Notes: a model not told the origin generated them from the letters alone. A stretch of 64,000 bases of DNA from Foetidibacter luteolus (GCF_009650435.1 NZ_VVIP01000017.1:1-64000); one strand, 5' to 3'. Counted from the first letter of the stretch, positions 18,232-27,233 are shown. Numbers and translations are program-made.

Positions 18232-20271
18232 CTAATATTTCTTCGCCAGTATCCACTTTACTTTAATACCTGTTTCCTGGTAAGTATAACCTACAACAGA
18301 CGAAGTGGCACTGTTACTGTATAACGTGTATGCCAGCGCTTCAACATTGGTAGCCGGGCGGTATCCTGCCGCTATGGTAAAGCGGTAAGTTGACTGGCCG
18401 CCTTCCTGCTCAATGCGCTGTGTGCCTGCCGCGCCCAGCAATTGGTATAATATTTTTTGCCTGGGTACCTGTAGGTTCTCCACTAATCCAAAAAGCTCGT
18501 AACCGCTAAATTTTGACGGGCTGAAATAAACTTGCGGCACCTGCTTTTTAAAGCCCATACTGCTGTAATTAAAACCAAACTTTACCACTGGCGCTGCCAT
18601 AACATTGTAGTATAAGGACGCGAATAGAAGATTGCGGCTATTGCCGTCGGAATAGACTGTATGATAATACTGAGAATATAATCCAAGCTTTATGTCAGTA
18701 TTCAGGTTGTAGGTAGCTATCATGTGTTTAAGCTTAAGGTTATTGTCAATCAAACCGGCAGTAAAATTTTCTACATTGGTCTGATATCTCAATTCCAGCG
18801 ACTGATTTTTGGTAAGTTTAAATTCAGAAGCCACATCTGCCAGTAAATGATTATGGTTATCTGTTAAGCCTTTTAATACAGCATTGCTCAATGTGCCGCT
18901 TATTAACCAGTAAGGCTTAAAACGCCACCGCAATGAAAGTCCAAAGCTTTCGCTGTGTGCATAGCTTTTGTCTGCAGCGCTTTTTGCCTCCCGCCTTTTA
19001 TATTCCGCAGTCAGCCTTACGTTGGTAATCAAATCAGTTGAACCGGCCACCTGGTAGTTCCTGGATGAGTTTCCGCCTTTATCGCTGCTGTAAAAGTCAT
19101 GAGTTGAAAAAGCGGGTGCATGCCGCAGGGACAGTCTTGATAAAAAATCCTTTGCATCTTTTTGATTGGGGTAATAATCCAGTGTCTTAAGCACGTATTT
19201 TTTCGATTCATCATCTAACTCCTGGGCAAATAAGGCATCAGCACAGCCCAAGTTACCATCAAAGGAAGATGGCTGTTCGGCCAGCGCCTGCTTAAACAAC
19301 CCCGCGGAACGGCCATACTCTTTGTTCCAGGTAAGCAGGCCTGCCCTTTTCAATAGTACGTCGTTACTTTCCGGAAATTGCCGCTGAAGGGAATCGAGTT
19401 CAGCAAATGCCTGTTTAAATTTCTCATTCCACCCAAGAGCGGTTATTCTGCCAAGTCTTGCCTTTAGGTATTTTTCAGGTTGCGTAACTGTACTGGCAAT
19501 AGCTTTGTCTGCATAAACCAGTGCCAGTTTTTTGTTCTTCCTCAAAAAAGATATATAAGAAAGATTAAGGTAAACCTCTGTTTGCCCTTTGGTAATCTCC
19601 AGCAAATCGTTGTTTATTTTCTGCGCCTCCTCAAACTGTTCCAGCATTATCTTCAACTGGGCCTTTGCGAACAGCGCTTCCCTGTCGTTATTAAAAGTAT
19701 GCAGCACATCTTCCAGCAAAATGGCCGCCTTCATGTATTGCTGATTTTTGGCATAACTATCAGCAAGTCCCAGCCGGGCGTACTTACCGCTTATTAAGGC
19801 ATTGGTATTCCCCGGCTGAATGTTAAGTGCTTTATCTATGTACTCAAGCCCCTTGGCATAATCATGCAGGGAGCATAAAGCGTTTGCATACCCCAGGTTT
19901 GCCGCAAAGTCCGTCGGTTTCTCCAGCAGCAATCTTTCATACCATGTTTTGGCTAAAGCATACTCTTTGCCCCACATAAGTGCTTCGGCAGCATTTAGCG
20001 ATATTTCGAAATCACCGGGATATTTTTCCAACAGGTTTTCAAAAACCTTCTTTGCCTGCGGCACCTGCCCCGATAAGCCTATTGCCCTTCCATAACACAA
20101 TAATGCTGTTCGGTTGGCTGAGTCTTGTGTATCAAGGTATTTCCTGAAAAATAAGGCGGCATCATCAAACTTTCCGTTTTCCAGCATCTTAAAGCCCGGC
20201 TTTAGCTCATCCTGCGCACGGCTATACAATACGGTAGTGATACAAAATAAAAACAGTACAAGGTGTTTCAT
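18232..20271 (-). CDS. TPR protein with C-terminal outer-membrane beta-barrel (exopolysaccharide export)
   Basis: The 679-residue protein has a signal peptide (about 1-19) and an array of roughly ten TPR-like repeats (about 20-380; e.g. EKYPGDFEISLNAAEALMWGKEYALAKTWYERLL). The C-terminal 290 residues alternate hydrophobic and polar residues like a beta-barrel (VRLTAEYKRREAK, LSLRWRFKPYWLISGTLS, KLGLYSQYYHTVYSDG), ending in an aromatic strand (GIKVKWILAKKY). The same order, periplasmic TPR then outer-membrane barrel, is found in PelB, PgaA and BcsC, which guide polysaccharide through the outer membrane. The gene follows the flippase gene by 28 nt. I infer it is the export pore of this locus. 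Confidence 0.78.
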   Translation of the reverse strand: MKHLVLFLFCITTVLYSRAQDELKPGFKMLENGKFDDAALFFRKYLDTQDSANRTALLCYGRAIGLSGQVPQAKKVFENLLEKYPGDFEISLNAAEALMWGKEYALAKTWYERLLLEKPTDFAANLGYANALCSLHDYAKGLEYIDKALNIQPGNTNALISGKYARLGLADSYAKNQQYMKAAILLEDVLHTFNNDREALFAKAQLKIMLEQFEEAQKINNDLLEITKGQTEVYLNLSYISFLRKNKKLALVYADKAIASTVTQPEKYLKARLGRITALGWNEKFKQAFAELDSLQRQFPESNDVLLKRAGLLTWNKEYGRSAGLFKQALAEQPSSFDGNLGCADALFAQELDDESKKYVLKTLDYYPNQKDAKDFLSRLSLRHAPAFSTHDFYSSDKGGNSSRNYQVAGSTDLITNVRLTAEYKRREAKSAADKSYAHSESFGLSLRWRFKPYWLISGTLSNAVLKGLTDNHNHLLADVASEFKLTKNQSLELRYQTNVENFTAGLIDNNLKLKHMIATYNLNTDIKLGLYSQYYHTVYSDGNSRNLLFASLYYNVMAAPVVKFGFNYSSMGFKKQVPQVYFSPSKFSGYELFGLVENLQVPRQKILYQLLGAAGTQRIEQEGGQSTYRFTIAAGYRPATNVEALAYTLYSNSATSSVVGYTYQETGIKVKWILAKKY

Positions 20272-20299
20272 GGATGATTGGTTTTAGCAAGGTTTAGTG

Positions 20300-21565
20300 T
20301 TAAACAGCATTTGAAGGTTTGGGTAATGCCGCACAAGTTCTGTGAAGCAAAAACTGGTAGGTCATCATAACGGTAAGCATTCCTGCCATCAGCGTAATTT
20401 GTATGCTGATGACCTGTTGAAAGCTTGCATGATAAAAACTGATAAGAAGTATCTGCAAAAAGCCTCCGCCTATCATCAGCCATGCAGGCAGGTTGCGGTT
20501 AAGCGATAAATGATAATAAACAAACACATTGGCACAGGCGAATAACGCTGTTGCCAGTGCATATTGCCAAAGTAGCGGTGCAATAGACAGGTATTCAGCG
20601 CCAAAAAGAATGTTTACTGCCCATACCGGAAACAAATAACTGGCTGCAACAATAACCCCGGCCATCCCGGCCACCGCCGCTAAACCTGCCGCAAAATACC
20701 TGCTATGCGGTTTGCCTTCTTTCTCCAACCTGATAACTGCGGGAAATAACATCGTAACCACTGTCCATGTGCCAAAGTAAACAATGCGCCCCATTAAAGC
20801 CAGGGCTGCATAAAGCCCCGCATCCTGCGGTGAAAAAAAATGTTTTACAAGTACAGTATCGCTGTTGTTTATCAATATCTGGCTGCATTCATACACCAAT
20901 ATCATTAAAAGAAAACGGGAAATTTTTTTTGTATCCGGCAGGATTTCTTTTTTACTGATTCCATCAAATTTCACCCTGGAAACAAACAGTGTAACCAGAA
21001 AAGACAATGTAATACCCCAGGCCACGCCGTTAATACCAAATCCCAGCCAAACCAGCAGCACACTAATCACCAGTCTTGCCCACATTTCAGCCTGGTAAGT
21101 AAGTGCAAAACGGCTGTATTTAGTTTGCCCCTGCAAAATGCCCCTGTTAACGCTCATTAGCAGGTAAAGCGGCATGCCTGCGCCAAAAATCATGAAAGGC
21201 AAAAAAGAGACTGTTTGAAAAAAATCTTTCCAGAAAAAGGAGAGGCCTGCTAAAAGAATAGCCAACGCCAGGCCTGCTTTCAAGGCAAGGTCCCGTAACC
21301 ATCGCGAAAGCTGAGGCAACAGGTACGGTTTGTTATCCCCAATATATTCAGCAGCATATTTGGCGCCCGTAAGCTGAAATGCAAGTGCCCAGAATGATAG
21401 CATTAGCATTAGTGTTACCAGGAGGCTTACTTCAGAAAAATCAGCCGGGCCAAGCCACCTGCCAAGCAGCAGGTTAATGGCATAGTTGCCAAGATTAACC
21501 ACCAAGGTGCTTATAAAGAGCATTGCCCCTTCTTTAGCCAGGTAATTGCCAGCTTTCCTGTTCAT
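20300..21565 (-). CDS. Oligosaccharide flippase (Wzx/PelG-like, MATE superfamily)
   Basis: The 421-residue polytopic protein has about twelve hydrophobic helices. It opens with the signature of polysaccharide-biosynthesis flippases (KEGAMLFISTLVVNLGNYAINLLLGRWLGPADFSEVSLLVTLMLML). Midway it has NRGILQGQTKYSRFALTYQAEMWARLVISVLLV. It would move lipid-linked or nascent sugar chains across the inner membrane. The start codon overlaps the stop of the STAS gene by 4 nt (ATGA), showing coupled translation. It sits with a TPR/beta-barrel protein and a GT4 enzyme, the companions seen for PelG. Confidence 0.88.
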   Translation of the reverse strand: MNRKAGNYLAKEGAMLFISTLVVNLGNYAINLLLGRWLGPADFSEVSLLVTLMLMLSFWALAFQLTGAKYAAEYIGDNKPYLLPQLSRWLRDLALKAGLALAILLAGLSFFWKDFFQTVSFLPFMIFGAGMPLYLLMSVNRGILQGQTKYSRFALTYQAEMWARLVISVLLVWLGFGINGVAWGITLSFLVTLFVSRVKFDGISKKEILPDTKKISRFLLMILVYECSQILINNSDTVLVKHFFSPQDAGLYAALALMGRIVYFGTWTVVTMLFPAVIRLEKEGKPHSRYFAAGLAAVAGMAGVIVAASYLFPVWAVNILFGAEYLSIAPLLWQYALATALFACANVFVYYHLSLNRNLPAWLMIGGGFLQILLISFYHASFQQVISIQITLMAGMLTVMMTYQFLLHRTCAALPKPSNAV

Positions 21566-21867
21566 GATAACTGCACGAATTTTATTGTCAGTAAAAGATC
21601 AAATCTTGTAATATGCAGCATCCTCGCCAATTGCCCTTCCCTATGCAATCTTATTTCCATTTTACCGCCCACATCCCTTAGTTTCTTATAAGTAAGGGCA
21701 AGAGCGTTTACGCCAGCGATATCAGCATCGCATACACTTGTTAAATCCACGATAAGACAATGATTTCCTTTGTCTATCATGCCCGCCAACGCCTGTTTTA
21801 CCTCAAGCGCTTTTCTTCCGGAAAGGTTGCCTTTAAAACTAAAGTGGCATGTAGCTGCAGTTTGCAT
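21562..21867 (-). CDS. STAS domain protein lacking the usual phosphorylatable Ser
   Basis: The ATG at 21867 gives a 101-residue protein that is essentially one STAS domain (anti-sigma-factor-antagonist fold). The core strand-helix reads LIVDLTSVCDADIAGVNALALTYKKLRDVGG. In SpoIIAA-type proteins the loop is D-S-S-G and the second Ser is phosphorylated. Here the aligned text is D-I-A-G, so the acceptor is replaced by Ala. The longer frame to 22002 adds 45 residues that do not look like a STAS extension. It overlaps the flippase gene by 4 nt and follows the receiver-glycosyltransferase gene by 44 nt. A role as a fixed-state binding partner in polysaccharide control is an inference. Confidence 0.78.
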   Translation of the reverse strand: MQTAATCHFSFKGNLSGRKALEVKQALAGMIDKGNHCLIVDLTSVCDADIAGVNALALTYKKLRDVGGKMEIRLHREGQLARMLHITRFDLLLTIKFVQLS

Positions 21868-21911
21868 ATTAGAATCAGGTGTGTAGTTTGTAATTAAAAG
21901 GCAGAAGTTAG

Positions 21912-23060
21912 TTAGCGGTAGTGAATGGCGATATGGCCTAACTGGCTCACAATTTTTAATGAATCCTTCATCGAAAGTTTTGAACCATCTGCATGTATCC
22001 ACCGCTTAAGTGGCTGTTCACAAATGAGGTCCTGCACATCTTTCTCACCATAATACTTTTTCATGCGGAGAAAAATCTCCACATCAAACAACCATCTTGT
22101 AATGAACTTTTTATTGAACACATTTTCTGCTACCTCCCTCGTCATTACCTTGGCGCCGCACTGCGTATCCTGGAAGCTCATGCCGAGTATCCTGCGAATA
22201 AGCATATTGATAGCTTTACTGATGATTTCGCGGGCAGAGTTTTTAGTGATGTTTGCGCCCATCCTGCTAATGCGGGAACCGCTTACTATTTTAAATGAAG
22301 AAGATTCAATCGTTTTTACAAGTTCGTCAAAATCTTTAAAATCGGTGGAGAGGTCGGCATCCAGGTATCCGATATAGTCAAACTGTTCGTCTTTTGCAAG
22401 GTGCAGCATACCTTGCCGTACCGCTTCTGCTTTACCTCCGTTAACAGGACAGTTATATACACTAATGCTGTCTTCATGTCCCCTGGAAAGAGATTCGAGC
22501 ACGGCTAGTGTGTTGTCCTTACTGCCGTCATTTACAAAACACAGATGATATCCAAGATTACTGTAAACAAAATCAGAAAACTCTTTTGTTAACAGACGGC
22601 GCTCTTCATTGTAGCACGGTATAACAACCCCAATGCATTTCTTTTGTATGGTGCGTGTAACATGATTATCTGCCACGGCTTCTGTAAATGGCAGTAAAGG
22701 AGCATGCTTAAACAGTCGTTGTATACGCACCTGGACTTCTTTTACGCCAACCGGCTTTTCAATGTAGTCATCAACCCCCATCTTAAAAGCATTAACAATA
22801 GTATCTTCATCTTCCCTGCCAGACATAACGATGATAGGTGTATCCTGCTTCTTTACGTTTCTTATATGGTGAATTACCTCAACACCGGTTACAACCGGCA
22901 TTCCAAGGTCTGTGATTACCAGATCAGGCTGATGTTCGTCGTATAAGCGTATGGCGTCTTTGCCATTACCGGCGCAAAACACTTCGTAACCTGATGATTG
23001 AAGCTTGTTGGAGATAGATTTCAGGATGAGGGGTTGATCATCCGCAGCCAGGATTTTCAT
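21912..23060 (-). CDS. Response-regulator receiver fused to a family 2 glycosyltransferase
   Basis: The 382-residue protein starts at the ATG at 23060. An in-frame upstream start at 23120 adds a Cys/Phe-rich stretch that looks non-genuine. Residues 1-120 are a receiver domain: acidic pair Asp7/Asp8, phospho-acceptor Asp51 in VITDLGMP, the Ser of IIVMSGRED, and Lys102 in EKP. After a linker of about 20 residues comes a GT2 domain (about 141-380): IGVVIPCYNEERRLL, CFVNDGSKDNTL, GGKAEAVRQGML, and DAD at 234-236. DTQCGAKVM is typical of polyprenol-phosphate glycosyltransferases. No GT2 C-terminal membrane helices are seen. The layout implies that phosphorylation controls the transferase directly. 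First gene of the minus-strand exopolysaccharide run; the cognate kinase is not adjacent. Confidence 0.88.
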   Translation of the reverse strand: MKILAADDQPLILKSISNKLQSSGYEVFCAGNGKDAIRLYDEHQPDLVITDLGMPVVTGVEVIHHIRNVKKQDTPIIVMSGREDEDTIVNAFKMGVDDYIEKPVGVKEVQVRIQRLFKHAPLLPFTEAVADNHVTRTIQKKCIGVVIPCYNEERRLLTKEFSDFVYSNLGYHLCFVNDGSKDNTLAVLESLSRGHEDSISVYNCPVNGGKAEAVRQGMLHLAKDEQFDYIGYLDADLSTDFKDFDELVKTIESSSFKIVSGSRISRMGANITKNSAREIISKAINMLIRRILGMSFQDTQCGAKVMTREVAENVFNKKFITRWLFDVEIFLRMKKYYGEKDVQDLICEQPLKRWIHADGSKLSMKDSLKIVSQLGHIAIHYR

Positions 23061-23221
23061 GATATTGGTTTTAGTATAATGAAGATGAAAGCAGATAAAA
23101 CAAAAGAAGCAATATGGCAAGTCTCACAGGTTTTAAATACTTTCGCAACTCTTAACAAAATTAATAAGGCTGTATGCCTGCTCCTATTAAATTGTCTTGA
23201 GTACTAATTAAATTATGGTAA

Positions 23222-24001
23222 ATGCCTTTTACTCCGGCACATGTTTCTGCGGTAATTCCTTTAAAAAATATTAAAAGCGGGCAACTGTCTTTCACTGCAC
23301 TGGCTATAGGCAGTATGGTGCCCGACTATGAATATTTTGTAAGAATGACTTTGTATGGTCATTACGGCCATACATTACCAGGCATTTTTTTGTTCGATAT
23401 TCCCCTGGGACTATTTCTATATGTTCTTTATCATGCCATAGTGAGGAAACCGCTTATAACCCATCTGCCTCAATCGCTTTATCTAAGATTTTGCTTCGCT
23501 TACAATTTCAATTGGATAGCATACATCCAAAAGCATTTCCTCATCGTGCTTTTGTCGCTATTGCTGGGAACATTGACTCATTTTATCTGGGATGGTTTTA
23601 CGCATGACGAGGAATACTACCTTGCCACCCAACTTCGTTTCTTGCTGCATAAATTTAATATTGCAGGTTATTCGGTTCCGCTTTATAATATTTTACAGGG
23701 GTTTAGCAGCATACTAGGTATGGCCATTCTTTATTGCTTTATTAAACGCCTGCCTAAGTATAACGGCTCCCGTCAAAAACATCAAACAATAGGAAAATTC
23801 TGGGTGCTCGTTTTTGCAATAGGTGTTATAGCCGGTTCAATACGGTGGCTGGCAGGCATGCCCGATGAAAAGTTAGCCGGCCAAATCATTGTAGTTTCCA
23901 TAAGCGCCCTGCACATTGGGTTATTAATTACCTGCCTGTTATTTTCCGCACGCAAAACCTACACGAAAAGCAAATTGCCGGATAACTATTATGGCAAATA
24001 A
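23222..24001 (+). CDS. DUF4184 family membrane protein
   Basis: The 259-residue protein begins MPFTPAHVSAVIPLK and continues LSFTALAIGSMVPDYEYF. These are the conserved opening and acidic motif of DUF4184, whose members resemble integral-membrane metal-dependent hydrolases. Further family text is HFIWDGFTHD. About six hydrophobic segments are visible. Conserved His and Asp residues (HVS, PDYEYF, THFIWDGFTHD) could bind metal at the membrane face. It is divergent from the exopolysaccharide run with a gap of about 160 nt. Biochemical function unknown. Confidence 0.82.
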   Translation: MPFTPAHVSAVIPLKNIKSGQLSFTALAIGSMVPDYEYFVRMTLYGHYGHTLPGIFLFDIPLGLFLYVLYHAIVRKPLITHLPQSLYLRFCFAYNFNWIAYIQKHFLIVLLSLLLGTLTHFIWDGFTHDEEYYLATQLRFLLHKFNIAGYSVPLYNILQGFSSILGMAILYCFIKRLPKYNGSRQKHQTIGKFWVLVFAIGVIAGSIRWLAGMPDEKLAGQIIVVSISALHIGLLITCLLFSARKTYTKSKLPDNYYGK

Positions 24002-24238
24002 AAGATAATAAATCCACCTGCATATCTTAGAGTTAATTGATTAATCTGGTTATAAATCTGAAAGAAAAAATATACGGCATTTATTGCCATATTTCGAAAA
24101 GTACGGCTGTGCCGATTAATACCCACAGCGCTTGCGCACAACAACTATCCTTGGCTATCTTATCATTTCAAACGCAGCCTCCGGAAAGTTTTCTCCACCA
24201 TTACAGTATTGTGTAACTTGTAATACATACTTAGTTTT

Positions 24239-25510
24239 ATGGATGGCGTTGTTATTATAGGCGCCGGCGCTGCCGGCTTAATGGCTGCTAAAGAATTAAC
24301 TGCAAAAGGATACAAGGTTACCCTGCTGGAAGCCGCTGATAAACCCGGCGGCAGGATACACACTATCCACCACCCTTTATTTGAACAGCCCATAGAAGCT
24401 GGTGCTGAATTCATTCATGGCAGGCTGCCGGTAACATTGCAATTGCTGGATGAAGCCGGGATAGAATACCGGCCTGTGCAGGGCAGCATGATACGCGTAA
24501 ACGACTGCAAGTGGCAGGAAGAAGATGAACTAATAACAGGTTGGGACTACCTGATGCAGGTAATGAACCAACAGGCAGAAGACATGACTATCGCCCAATT
24601 TTTATCCGCTTATTTTGCTGACGACAAATACAGCCAATTCCGTAACACAGTAAAATCTTTTGCTGAAGGCTACGACCTGGCAGATATCAACAAGGCAAGC
24701 CTCTTTGCGTTAAGGGATGAATGGATAAATGAGGAACCTGAACACTACCGCATACCGGGGGGATATGAGCAATTAATAACCTACCTGCAAAAAGAGGTTA
24801 CCGGCGCAGGTGGCGTTATTCGTTACCGCTGTATAGCAAAACATGTTTCCGTAAAAAATGAAGGCGTGGAAATTACCTGCAACACCGGGGAAATACTAAA
24901 TGCCGGCAAAGTTATAATAACCGTGCCCCTGGGTGTTTTACAAAGCAACCAGTCAAAAGCATCGCTGGAAATTGAACCGCTGGAAACAGAAGTGAGGGAG
25001 GCCATATCCAATATGGGTTTTGGGCCGGTTATTAAAATACAACTGCAGTTTAAAGAAGCGCTGTGGCACCGCTATAAAAATGAGCTGGGCTTTATCCTGA
25101 GCAATGAAGTTATCCGCACCTGGTGGACACAGTTTCCGGGCAGCTACCCGTTGCTCACAGGCTGGCTGGGCGGCGCCAGCGCAGCAGCATTTAAAAACGA
25201 CAGTGACGAAACGATATTATCCCTGGCCATTACCTCGCTGGCAAACATTTTTTGCCTGCCGCAGCAAGAAATAACCGGCCTAATAACAGCCTCGCTGGTG
25301 CACAACTGGCAGGTAAAAGATTTTACACTGGGCGGTTACAGTTACGATACGCTTCACTCCGCCAGGGCACGAAAAGTGTTGCAGCAACCTGTAGGCAACC
25401 ACGTTTACTTCGCCGGCGAAGGCCTGTATGAAGGCCCATTCCCCGGCACAGTCGAGGCAGCGTTGGTAAGCGCTAAAAAAGTAACCGAAGGTTTTGAAAA
25501 CCGTATTTAA
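24239..25510 (+). CDS. FAD-dependent amine oxidase
   Basis: The 423-residue flavoprotein has the N-terminal dinucleotide motif VVIIGAGAAGLMAAKELTAKGY with the acidic end LLEAAD. PGGRIHT and EAGAEFIHG follow, and the C-terminal FAD-contact region reads HVYFAGEGLYEGPFPGTVEAAL. These are the hallmarks of the flavin monoamine oxidase/polyamine oxidase family, which oxidises amines (polyamines, amino acids or aromatic amines) with release of H2O2. The substrate cannot be assigned. No signal peptide is seen, so it should be cytoplasmic. It is a single gene with the small minus-strand gene 25519-25788 convergent at its end. Confidence 0.9.
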   Translation: MDGVVIIGAGAAGLMAAKELTAKGYKVTLLEAADKPGGRIHTIHHPLFEQPIEAGAEFIHGRLPVTLQLLDEAGIEYRPVQGSMIRVNDCKWQEEDELITGWDYLMQVMNQQAEDMTIAQFLSAYFADDKYSQFRNTVKSFAEGYDLADINKASLFALRDEWINEEPEHYRIPGGYEQLITYLQKEVTGAGGVIRYRCIAKHVSVKNEGVEITCNTGEILNAGKVIITVPLGVLQSNQSKASLEIEPLETEVREAISNMGFGPVIKIQLQFKEALWHRYKNELGFILSNEVIRTWWTQFPGSYPLLTGWLGGASAAAFKNDSDETILSLAITSLANIFCLPQQEITGLITASLVHNWQVKDFTLGGYSYDTLHSARARKVLQQPVGNHVYFAGEGLYEGPFPGTVEAALVSAKKVTEGFENRI

Positions 25511-25518
25511 CTGCCAGT

Positions 25519-25788
25519 TTAATTATTTCTAAGTTCTTCTTCAATTTGCTCGTTCAGGATGCTCTCCTGTGCCAGTATCCAGCCGGGCAACTGCTGTTCT
25601 GTCATGCGCCAGCCACCGTTTTCTTTTCTCATCTGGAAGATAATCCTGTTACCCCTGTCATCCACCACATCCACGCTAAACAGCTCTTCCTCAGGGCCTT
25701 TCATCTTCCTGAAATTAAATTCCCTCAACCTTCCGTCAGCCTTCACCAGTTTTGTAAACTGGATATTTTTAACAAAGCGTATTTGCAT
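25519..25788 (-). CDS. Conserved small hypothetical protein
   Basis: The 89-residue protein is rich in beta-strand-like text (MQIRFVKNIQFTKLVKADGRLREFNFRK; FSVDVVDDRGNRIIFQMRKENGGWRM) and ends in an amphipathic helix (ESILNEQIEEELRNN). No signal peptide. The balanced charge and sensible codon use make it a real gene rather than a shadow. Function unknown. It converges on the amine oxidase gene with only 8 nt between the stops. Confidence 0.65.
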   Translation of the reverse strand: MQIRFVKNIQFTKLVKADGRLREFNFRKMKGPEEELFSVDVVDDRGNRIIFQMRKENGGWRMTEQQLPGWILAQESILNEQIEEELRNN

Positions 25789-25994
25789 AAATGTTCCCTC
25801 AGCAATTAATGTGCTACAGTTGCCATCCTAACGAAAGAAGCAGCAAAAAATTTTGCACAGCCCTCATCTTTTAAGCAAATACCTGTACCTGCACACAGCA
25901 GCCTTATTAAGCTTGTTTGTTGATAGAAAACAATTTGTACCTTGCCTGCGTATATAACGGTTGAGTAACTAATTTCTTTAAAAAAAGCAGCTAT

Positions 25995-26180
25995 ATGGGA
26001 AGTTTTGGTTTCCAGGAAATACTGATTATCGCCCTTGTAATACTGGTTTTGTTTGGCGCACGTAAAATTCCGGAATTTATGAAAGGCATCGGCAAAGGCA
26101 TCCGTGAGTTTAATGATGCCCGCGACACAGATACCAAAAAAGAAGAAGAGAAAAAGAAAGACACAAAAGCCGCTGAATAA
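25995..26180 (+). CDS. tatA: Twin-arginine translocase subunit TatA/E
   Basis: The 61-residue protein is the minimal TatA form. It has an N-terminal transmembrane helix (GFQEILIIALVILVLFGARKIPEFMKG) with the Phe-Gly hinge, an amphipathic helix (IGKGIREFNDARD) and a Lys/Glu-rich tail. TatA oligomers form the conduit for folded proteins carrying a twin-arginine signal. tatC is not present here. The convergent neighbour, 12 nt away, encodes a Nif3-like protein with a twin-arginine-like leader. Confidence 0.93.
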   Translation: MGSFGFQEILIIALVILVLFGARKIPEFMKGIGKGIREFNDARDTDTKKEEEKKKDTKAAE

Positions 26181-26192
26181 AACCGGCATTTA

Positions 26193-27113
26193 TTATACCC
26201 AGGTAAATGGGTTTTCTGATGCTATATGTGTAACAGGTATGCCGCTAAGTTTGGGCTTTAACCATTCTGCCAGCCAAAGCATGCCGGGCTCTTCGCTAAC
26301 CGAGTGACCAAGTACTACCAGGGCTATATTTTTACCAAGCGCCCTGGCATCTCTTATGTATTCGGCTGTTTCCCATTCATGCACTTCTCCCACTACCAGT
26401 AAATCGGGCTTTTCGCTTTCCGCTGTAGATACCTGTGCCTGCCCGCCCCATGCGCCGGGCATTAATGCTATGCGGCTGCATAACTGACTAACATCGCCAA
26501 TTACCCGCACCTGCTGTATGCCAAGGCTGCTTTTAAGGTGCCTTGCAATATCGCCCACGGTAGCTGCCGGCATTTGCAGTATTACGCTGCCCGGCTGTAC
26601 ATACTGTTGCCAGCCCGCCTGTTTGGCAACACCATACAGTACGCCATCAGGGTTGTAGCTGTGCCAATAATCATGAAAGCGCCACACGGCTATCTTATGC
26701 TTATCCAGCAACGCCTGTTTTTCTTTAAGTACTTCGTTGGCTTTTACCCAATCCTTATCATCCTGATGATTGTAAAAGGTTGGCTCGTGGGCTATAATAA
26801 AATTGGCATTCAGCTTTACGGCTTCCCTTATAAGCGTAACAGTGGCAAACATGGTGGTAACAATACCAGTAACCTTTGTACTGCCACTCCCGCTTTTAAG
26901 GGTATCTACCGTTTTTCCGAACGAAGGAGCGCTTACTTCCTTTAAGATTAAATCCATAACGTATTCCACTGTATTTTTTTCAGGGGTTGTAAAGCCGCAG
27001 CCTGCACCCAGGGCAGGTATTGAAAGCATTGCGGAGGCGCCGCTTAACTGGAAAGCCCTGGCAAACAAAGCCCGGCGGTTGAGATGGGCGTGCAGTACGT
27101 TGGTGTGGTGCAT
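26193..27113 (-). CDS. Nif3-like metal-binding protein with twin-arginine-like leader
   Basis: The 306-residue protein resembles the Nif3/NGG1-interacting-factor-3 (DUF34) family, a dinuclear-metal hydrolase-like fold. Motifs seen are GIVTTMF and VKLNANFIIAHEPTFYNHQDD (the family has His ligands in 'I.HHP..F'), and near the end EVHEWETAEYIRDARALG and LVVLGHSVSEEPGM. Unusually for this cytoplasmic family, it begins with a leader, NRRALFARAFQLSGASAMLSIPALGAG, that contains a twin-arginine and a hydrophobic stretch. It probably goes out via Tat after loading metal. TatA is encoded convergently 12 nt away. The function of exported Nif3 proteins is unknown. Confidence 0.75.
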   Translation of the reverse strand: MHHTNVLHAHLNRRALFARAFQLSGASAMLSIPALGAGCGFTTPEKNTVEYVMDLILKEVSAPSFGKTVDTLKSGSGSTKVTGIVTTMFATVTLIREAVKLNANFIIAHEPTFYNHQDDKDWVKANEVLKEKQALLDKHKIAVWRFHDYWHSYNPDGVLYGVAKQAGWQQYVQPGSVILQMPAATVGDIARHLKSSLGIQQVRVIGDVSQLCSRIALMPGAWGGQAQVSTAESEKPDLLVVGEVHEWETAEYIRDARALGKNIALVVLGHSVSEEPGMLWLAEWLKPKLSGIPVTHIASENPFTWV

Positions 27114-27233
27114 GGGTATTGTGTTTTAAGCTTAAATGTAACAATAAATGCTGCAGAGATAAAAGCGCTAATAAAGTTGCGCTGAAGCCCGGCCATTCTA
27201 TCCTGCGGGCAAAGCCGGGCTTTGCAATATCGC

